Origin: Cryobacterium sp. Y50
GTDB taxonomy: Bacteria > Actinomycetota > Actinomycetes > Actinomycetales > Microbacteriaceae
Reading direction: 5' to 3'
Assembly (NCBI RefSeq): GCF_002929805.1
Contig: NZ_PJJM01000100.1
Location: 51,680-115,679 of the forward strand
Length of the DNA stretch: 64,000 bases
The translations under genes were made by a program, and so were the position numbers. This document shows, one piece after another, positions 62,891 through 64,000 of this stretch (the stretch's first letter is position 1; every line of letters begins with the position of its first letter). The notes under the pieces were generated by a model that saw only the letters and a list, made by a program, of their open reading frames with translations, did no database searches and had not been told where the DNA came from.

Positions 62891-63880
62891 ACTTACAAGA
62901 CTCGGCAGCCGGAGTGCGCCAGCTCGATGGCGCGGTCGCCTTCGGCCTGGCCGTCGGCGATCACAGCGGCATGGGAGACGACAATCTCTCCCCGTCGCGA
63001 TGTCGTATTCCTCACTGAAGAACGGCGCGGGATTTAGAAGGCCGAAGTTCTCGCTGCGGACGAACCACTTCGGCGCATGGGAGCCCTCATCCAAGTGGCC
63101 GAGCAATATCACCTGGAGCCGATGCTGAGCAGCCAGATCGCGGTCGCCCGGTCTGGAATCCTGGGAACCGTACGGGAGGCATCCGTTTCGGTGTGTCATG
63201 ACTATCACGGCATGAGCGTGCTGAGACGGATGCTCGGAATCGGCTTCGAGAACGCCACTATCACGGCGTAGGAGCGCGTTGCCCCGCTCGTGGCCGGCCC
63301 CACGAGGGCGGGCGACCCGCAGGGAGAACACCTGCTGACCGAGACCCACTCGAGCGCGCGGCTCGATTTCGGCGACCGTCTGGGGTGCTACGACTTCAGC
63401 TCCGACCAGTATCGGTCGTAGATTTGCTCCCACAGCGTGCTGGTTCGCGGCGAACGCGGCGAACTGCGCGACGAACGCGGCGAACACGTGCGCACGCTGA
63501 ATCAGGGCGATTCGCCGTTGCATCGAAGGTTCGCCCGGGTAGCCGCCGGCGGCGCCGGCAACCACGAGGGGTAGTTTCTGCGCGGGCTCACTCTGGGCGA
63601 CGAGTGGGCCTACGTGAACAAGTTTACCCCGGCCCGGCTGGCCGACGACGAGCTCTCGATCGCTGCCCTGCTCGCCGGCATGAGCGACTTTGTGAACGGT
63701 GGCCCCGAGATATATAGTCTCGCCGAGGCCGCGCAAGATCACTACCTTCAGCTCGCGATCAAGCACGCCATCGCCTCCGGGAAGCGTGTGCGCACCGAAA
63801 CTCAGCCCTGGGCGACTAGCGCGTCGGGCCGGTCGCCACGACAAGTTCGTCATACGATCCGTTCAGTACGTCCGTGAAAT
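62890..63880 (+). pseudogene. Decayed Gfo/Idh/MocA-family oxidoreductase
   Basis: Fragments of one protein appear in different frames. At 63077-63271 GALIQVAEQYHLEPMLSSQI and YHGMSVLRRMLGIGFENATI are typical of the family's central domain, ended by TAG. ARLDFGDRLGCYDFSSDQYR follows in another frame before a stop near 63420, then EWAYVNKFTPARLADDELSI and EAAQDHYLQLAIKHAIASGK (63614-63810), the C-terminal part. The N-terminal nucleotide-binding segment (GxGxxG) is not seen. Multiple stops and frame changes show it is not functional. Confidence 0.85.
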
Positions 63881-64000
63881 CTACAGCGCGGCCCACCGTG
63901 GCCGAGACGTAGATGGCACGAACCAGGGCGAGAGCGGATGCCGCCTCCCGCACGCCAACGACCGGGTCCACTCCACTTCTGATGGCAGTAACTACATCGG
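63816..64000 (-). CDS. Gfo/Idh/MocA-type oxidoreductase, C-terminal end (rest outside window)
   Basis: The minus strand is open from the right edge to a TAG at 63818-63816 and encodes 60 codons: VVTAIRSGVDPVVGVREAAS, ALALVRAIYVSATVGRAVDF, ending in VATGPTR. This is the usual C-terminus of a Gfo/Idh/MocA oxidoreductase. Its last bases overlap the end of the plus-strand pseudogene of the same family, so two family members faced each other here. Confidence 0.75.
   Translation of the reverse strand, partial: DVVTAIRSGVDPVVGVREAASALALVRAIYVSATVGRAVDFTDVLNGSYDELVVATGPTR

Noticed and set aside
62771..63853. 360-residue minus-strand frame at the right end
   Set aside because: It is the shadow of the decayed plus-strand Gfo/Idh gene and has no recognisable domain.
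1..64000. Chi or KOPS role for the abundant ARCGGATGC word
   Set aside because: Such sites are strongly skewed to one strand in a replichore. By eye the two orientations are nearly equal here, so these polar functions are not supported.

Overview
The window is high-GC, gene-dense DNA from an actinobacterium, most likely a member of the Microbacteriaceae. The grounds are the high GC, GTG starts, 4-bp ATGA/GTGA gene overlaps, an actinobacterial-type small SRP RNA close to tRNA-Ser(GGA) and dnaX, an ArsR-type regulator beside narGHJI, and a very abundant 9-mer, ARCGGATGC. The genus cannot be fixed from the sequence alone. I see no phage, no insertion sequence, no CRISPR array and no rRNA.

Layout. 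1-8.8 kb: the 5' 625 codons of dnaX, then a phosphoketolase / phosphate acetyltransferase / acetate kinase set (xfp, pta, ackA) that turns sugar phosphates into acetyl-P, acetate and ATP. This is followed by the SRP RNA gene and tRNA-Ser(GGA), which has a second degenerate copy of its 3' half right behind it. 8.8-12.0 kb: a DinB/DUF664 protein and a three-gene set (small protein, WXG100-like plus DUF1023 alpha/beta hydrolase, lipoprotein). 12.1-23.3 kb: molybdenum block, with a MerR-like/TOBE regulator and modABC on the minus strand, moeB-rhodanese, moeA, moaC, mobA, a DUF6457 gene and moaD on the plus strand, moaE and mogA on the minus strand, and then narK. 23.4-25.9 kb: a small zinc-ribbon gene, a decayed FAD oxidoreductase and a DAACS transporter, with intergenic repeats. 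26.0-34.0 kb: narGHJI (respiratory nitrate reductase) and an HTH regulator with conserved Cys residues. 34.2-37.6 kb: a 2-oxo acid dehydrogenase E1alpha/E1beta/E2 operon.

37.6-45.5 kb: KtrAB-type K+ uptake, a PH-like membrane protein, a DAO-type oxidase, a PAP2 phosphatase, a Bcr/CflA efflux protein and a ROK regulator. 45.7-61.8 kb: a hexuronate catabolic region. UxaC isomerises glucuronate or galacturonate, a UxuB/UxaB-type reductase makes mannonate or altronate, ManD and UxaA dehydrate these to 2-keto-3-deoxygluconate, KdgK phosphorylates it and KdgA splits it to pyruvate and glyceraldehyde-3-P. Two LacI regulators with matching palindromic operators and a four-gene ABC importer sit in the same block. 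61.8-64 kb: an aldo/keto reductase, a Gfo/Idh/MocA pseudogene and the 3' end of another Gfo/Idh/MocA gene.

Functionally, the molybdate uptake, cofactor synthesis, nitrate transport and nitrate reductase genes form one logical unit for anaerobic nitrate respiration. The phosphoketolase-Pta-AckA branch and the additional pyruvate-dehydrogenase-like operon would feed acetyl units. The least explained items are the abundant 9-mer, the nested inverted-repeat elements (15.64 kb and 51.89 kb), the GGGCCC repeat family, the WXG/DUF1023/lipoprotein set and the iron/polyamine-type ABC importer inside a hexuronate locus.
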